Part shown: piece after piece, positions 61,880 through 64,000 of the stretch
Layout of the letters: each line of letters starts with the position of its first letter
Position numbering within the stretch: position 1 is the first letter of the stretch
Notes under the pieces: model-generated
Database searches by the model: none
What the model saw: the letters and a program-made list of their open reading frames with translations, nothing else
Told to the model about the DNA's origin: nothing
Assembly: GCA_036874045.1 (NCBI GenBank)
Contig: CM072345.1
Coordinates: 10,898,501-10,962,500 of the forward strand
Origin: Cymodocea nodosa
Taxonomy: Eukaryota > Streptophyta > Magnoliopsida > Alismatales > Cymodoceaceae
Direction: 5' to 3'
DNA length: 64,000 bases
Program-made: the position numbers and the translations under genes

Positions 61880-62320
61880 TAAGTAATGACTAGCGTTAAA
61901 ATTATAATAGTGATATAAAAGAATCCTCCATGAACATAAATATGCACCAAGGAACAACCATTAGTCCTTAACATTGTCTTGATTGTGAATAAAATAACTA
62001 AGGAAATTCAAAGAGAGCCACTTGATGTATATTATTTACTAATGGCAAAATCTTAATAACTAAGGAAATTCAAAGAGAGCCACTTCATGTATATTATTTA
62101 CTAATGGCAAAATCTTAATCAATGAAAGCAAGGTGGGAATAGACATTAAATTAGAATTACAGGGAGATAACTTAGCATCCAAAGGATTTAGGCTAAATAG
62201 AACTAATATTGAATACACAAAAGGCATGTTTGTACACAAAAAATTAGCAAGAAGGTGGGTTCAGGAATTAACAAGAGTCAAAGGGAATTTGCAGAAATCA
62301 GAAAGTAAAAGAAATTAATT
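61880..62320 (+). mobile_element. RTE-like LINE remnant, reverse transcriptase part, with internal duplication
   Basis: Read in the + direction across shifts. MTSVKIII at about 61886 matches AVTSVRT. LHQG-like and ALSPY-like remnants lie near 61945. EITKEIQRE at about 61998 matches the family's DELTRDIQDE. The catalytic region near 62090 reads LLMAKS/FTNGKILINESK where MLFADDIVLIDE is expected. KLELQGDNLASKGFRLNR at 62146 matches KLELWRDTLESKGFRLSR. The active-site aspartates are lost. It lies beyond the 5'-most acyltransferase exon in the window, so it is either in that gene's intron or in the gap before the next exon; opposite strand to the gene. Confidence 0.8.
61993..62116. repeat. Tandem duplication, two 62-bp copies, inside the LINE remnant
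   Basis: AATAACTAAGGAAATTCAAA occurs at 61993 and again at 62055, and the copies differ at about one base (CACTTGATG against CACTTCATG). It duplicates the reverse transcriptase segment just before the catalytic box. Confidence 0.93.
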
Positions 62321-63170
62321 TCCTGTTGACCACCTTCATAGTATTTATGTTTGTCTAGAAATTCAAAGGAAATTGAAATATGAAGGTGCATGTTCAAGAA
62401 TTCTACAAAAAGTAGATAACTTTATCTCAATTGTTAATTAAAATTTTAAATAAATAAATATAATTAATCCATCTGAGCCATATTTATATGAAAAGCTTAA
62501 CCATAACAAAGACAATATGAAATTTTATATTATATTAACATTAAAACTAATAAGATATGAATAATTAGATTATTAAAACTAAGGTATTGTATCATGAGTA
62601 ATATAATATTATATTAATGTTGGTGATAATATAATCAGTTTTATCTCAATTTATAATGTATTATTGCATTAACAATATACTATACTATAGTATATTAATA
62701 TGGCAAAATATTATATTTAATTATAATAAAAGATTATTATTATATTATTAATAATTAGATATTACAACAAATTTAATAGAATGATATTAATATTTTAACT
62801 TCTATAGATATTTTACAATATAAATATTATTATCAATGATTTAGAATGAATTAATTGTTATAGAAAAAATAAACAACTTAATAATAATAATTGATATTAA
62901 TTGAAATAATTAAGTTATAGTATGTTATAATATAATATACACTCATGAGAGATTGGCAGGGGAATTCCATCCAATTCCCAATTTAAAAGGCAAAAATACT
63001 TTTCTTCACAAGATTTACGCATAAGCACCATTATTTTGGCTGGTTAAAGATGGCAAGATTCACTCATTCATTCCCTTCACTTTTTGAGTACACCAAACCT
63101 CCTAAAGTATAGTTAAGTAACAATAAGAATAATGATGAAAGCACAAAACTAAATGATCATAGTAAGTAAA
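62321..63170. other. Very AT-rich block splitting the LINE remnant
   Basis: About 62400-62940 is almost entirely A and T, with short TATTA/ATAAT words and no genes; 62940-63170 is less extreme. It separates the reverse transcriptase part from the C-terminal part of the same type of LINE, so it is either a later insertion or expanded simple sequence. Confidence 0.5.
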
Positions 63171-63600
63171 CAAATAAGAATTTTAGGCATTTAAGATATA
63201 TGATAACAATTGAGAAATTATAGATGTTATTTACAAAATTAAAGTAGGTTGAGCATAATGGAGAAATGCATTTGAAGTGTGGGACAAAAAAGCCTCTAAA
63301 ATTAAAAGAGAGATTCTATAGAACATCTATTTACCCTATAGTGTTGGTTGTTAAACAAACAAAATTAAATGTGGTGAAAATGTAAATGCTAAGATGAATG
63401 AGTGATAATATTATAAAAGATAAGTTAAGAAATGATGTCATCTTAAAATAAAGTATGAGTTGCACCAAGTAAACCTAAAAAAAGAAAAACTATCATATCA
63501 TATCCATAAAAGGAATTACTTATATAGAAAGAAGAATTAATTAATCTAGGTGAAACTATAAGAGAAGTGAGATATCAAAAATTGCTTGGTTAAAAATGAT
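63171..63600 (+). mobile_element. RTE-like LINE remnant, C-terminal part
   Basis: On the + strand, KKPLKLKERFYRTSIYPIVL near 63288 matches the family's KVPLKLKGRFYRTAIRPVML. MLR-MSDNIIKDKLRNDVI near 63391 matches MLRWMSGHTRKDKIRNEVI. RYMITIEKL near 63195 may fit the RYLGSIIQ segment. The order and strand agree with the piece at 61880-62320, so the two probably come from one insertion. Several stops show it is dead. Confidence 0.78.
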
Positions 63601-64000
63601 TTAAATTTACAGAATTTAATTTAATTTTTTTGAAAGCATTACACAATTTGACAATACCTTATTAATGGATTGGAATGGATGGAAAGATTTCATTTGGAGG
63701 TGGGGGTGGATGCCTTTAGGCAAAGGTTTATAGGATCATATTAAATCTCAATGTAAGACATGGGACATGGTTGTGACCATCGAAGCTTCCACATCGGTGC
63801 TAGCAAAGATGGTCCAGGACAAAGATGGTAACTGCACAATTATTGGCAGTTTTGTAGGCAATTCAAAGAGGGTAGTTATGAACAAAACTTCCACTTTAAG
63901 GCCAGTCATTTCCTCAAATTCAAAAGCTTCTCATCTTGGACCTTCTTGACCTTTTAGGCATCTATTGTTAATGATGCTACAAATGGGACCCAAAAAGATG
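63601..64000. other. Unassigned right edge
   Basis: It should lie within or just beyond an acyltransferase intron. I searched it on the minus strand for MBOAT exons and saw none. The short + ORF at 63767-63949 has no recognisable domain. Confidence 0.4.

Noticed and set aside
1..64000. CRISPR arrays, operons or bacterial-type systems
   Set aside because: All coding sequence is plant nuclear type with spliceosomal introns; the short tandem repeats have no regularly spaced unique spacers.

Overview
The window is nuclear DNA from a flowering plant. Genes are sparse and split by short AT-rich introns with GT-AG borders, and long AT-rich stretches hold decayed Copia and LINE retroelements and microsatellites. 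The intronless MATE gene has very GC-rich third codon positions, which points to a monocot. I cannot name the species.

Layout: (1) 1.3-2.0 kb, + strand: the last three exons of a plastid 16S rRNA dimethyladenosine transferase (PFC1 type). (2) 4.3-6.1 kb, - strand: a three-exon RING-H2 ubiquitin ligase of the ATL58/ATL59 type. (3) 6.1-21.7 kb: gene-poor, with a Copia element carrying one recognisable LTR (11.7-14.0 kb) and a degenerate LINE (16.5-17.2 kb). (4) 21.9-23.6 kb, + strand: an intronless MATE transporter (DTX50 type). (5) 29.5-32.0 kb, - strand: an RS-subfamily SR splicing factor with its untranslated leader exon near 33 kb. (6) 33-43 kb: gene-poor, with tandem repeats and a Copia pol remnant (39.4-40.5 kb). 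(7) 43.2-44.6 kb, - strand: a BAG-domain Hsp70 co-chaperone. (8) 49.6-51.6 kb, + strand: a ten-exon CRR1-like DapB-family protein. (9) 54.2-57.6 kb, - strand: a six-exon CCB2 gene. (10) 59.7-61.6 kb, - strand: the last four exons of a lysophospholipid acyltransferase (MBOAT); a broken LINE lies just upstream, in or near its intron. All coding exons were joined by hand and the reading frame closes at each junction of the complete genes.

The clearest higher-order signal is gene order. The splicing factor, MATE, BAG, CRR1 and CCB2 genes match, from memory, a run of neighbours on Arabidopsis chromosome 5 (RS41, DTX50, BAG1, CRR1, CCB2), so this looks like an old conserved block. CRR1 and CCB2 both act in building thylakoid electron-transport complexes (NDH and cytochrome b6f) and here converge tail to tail. 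I found no unknown multi-gene system. The points most worth following are the conserved block, the lost DapB catalytic residues in the CRR1-like protein, a 29-C run beside the TATA box of the MATE gene, and the duplicated LINE remnant near the acyltransferase.
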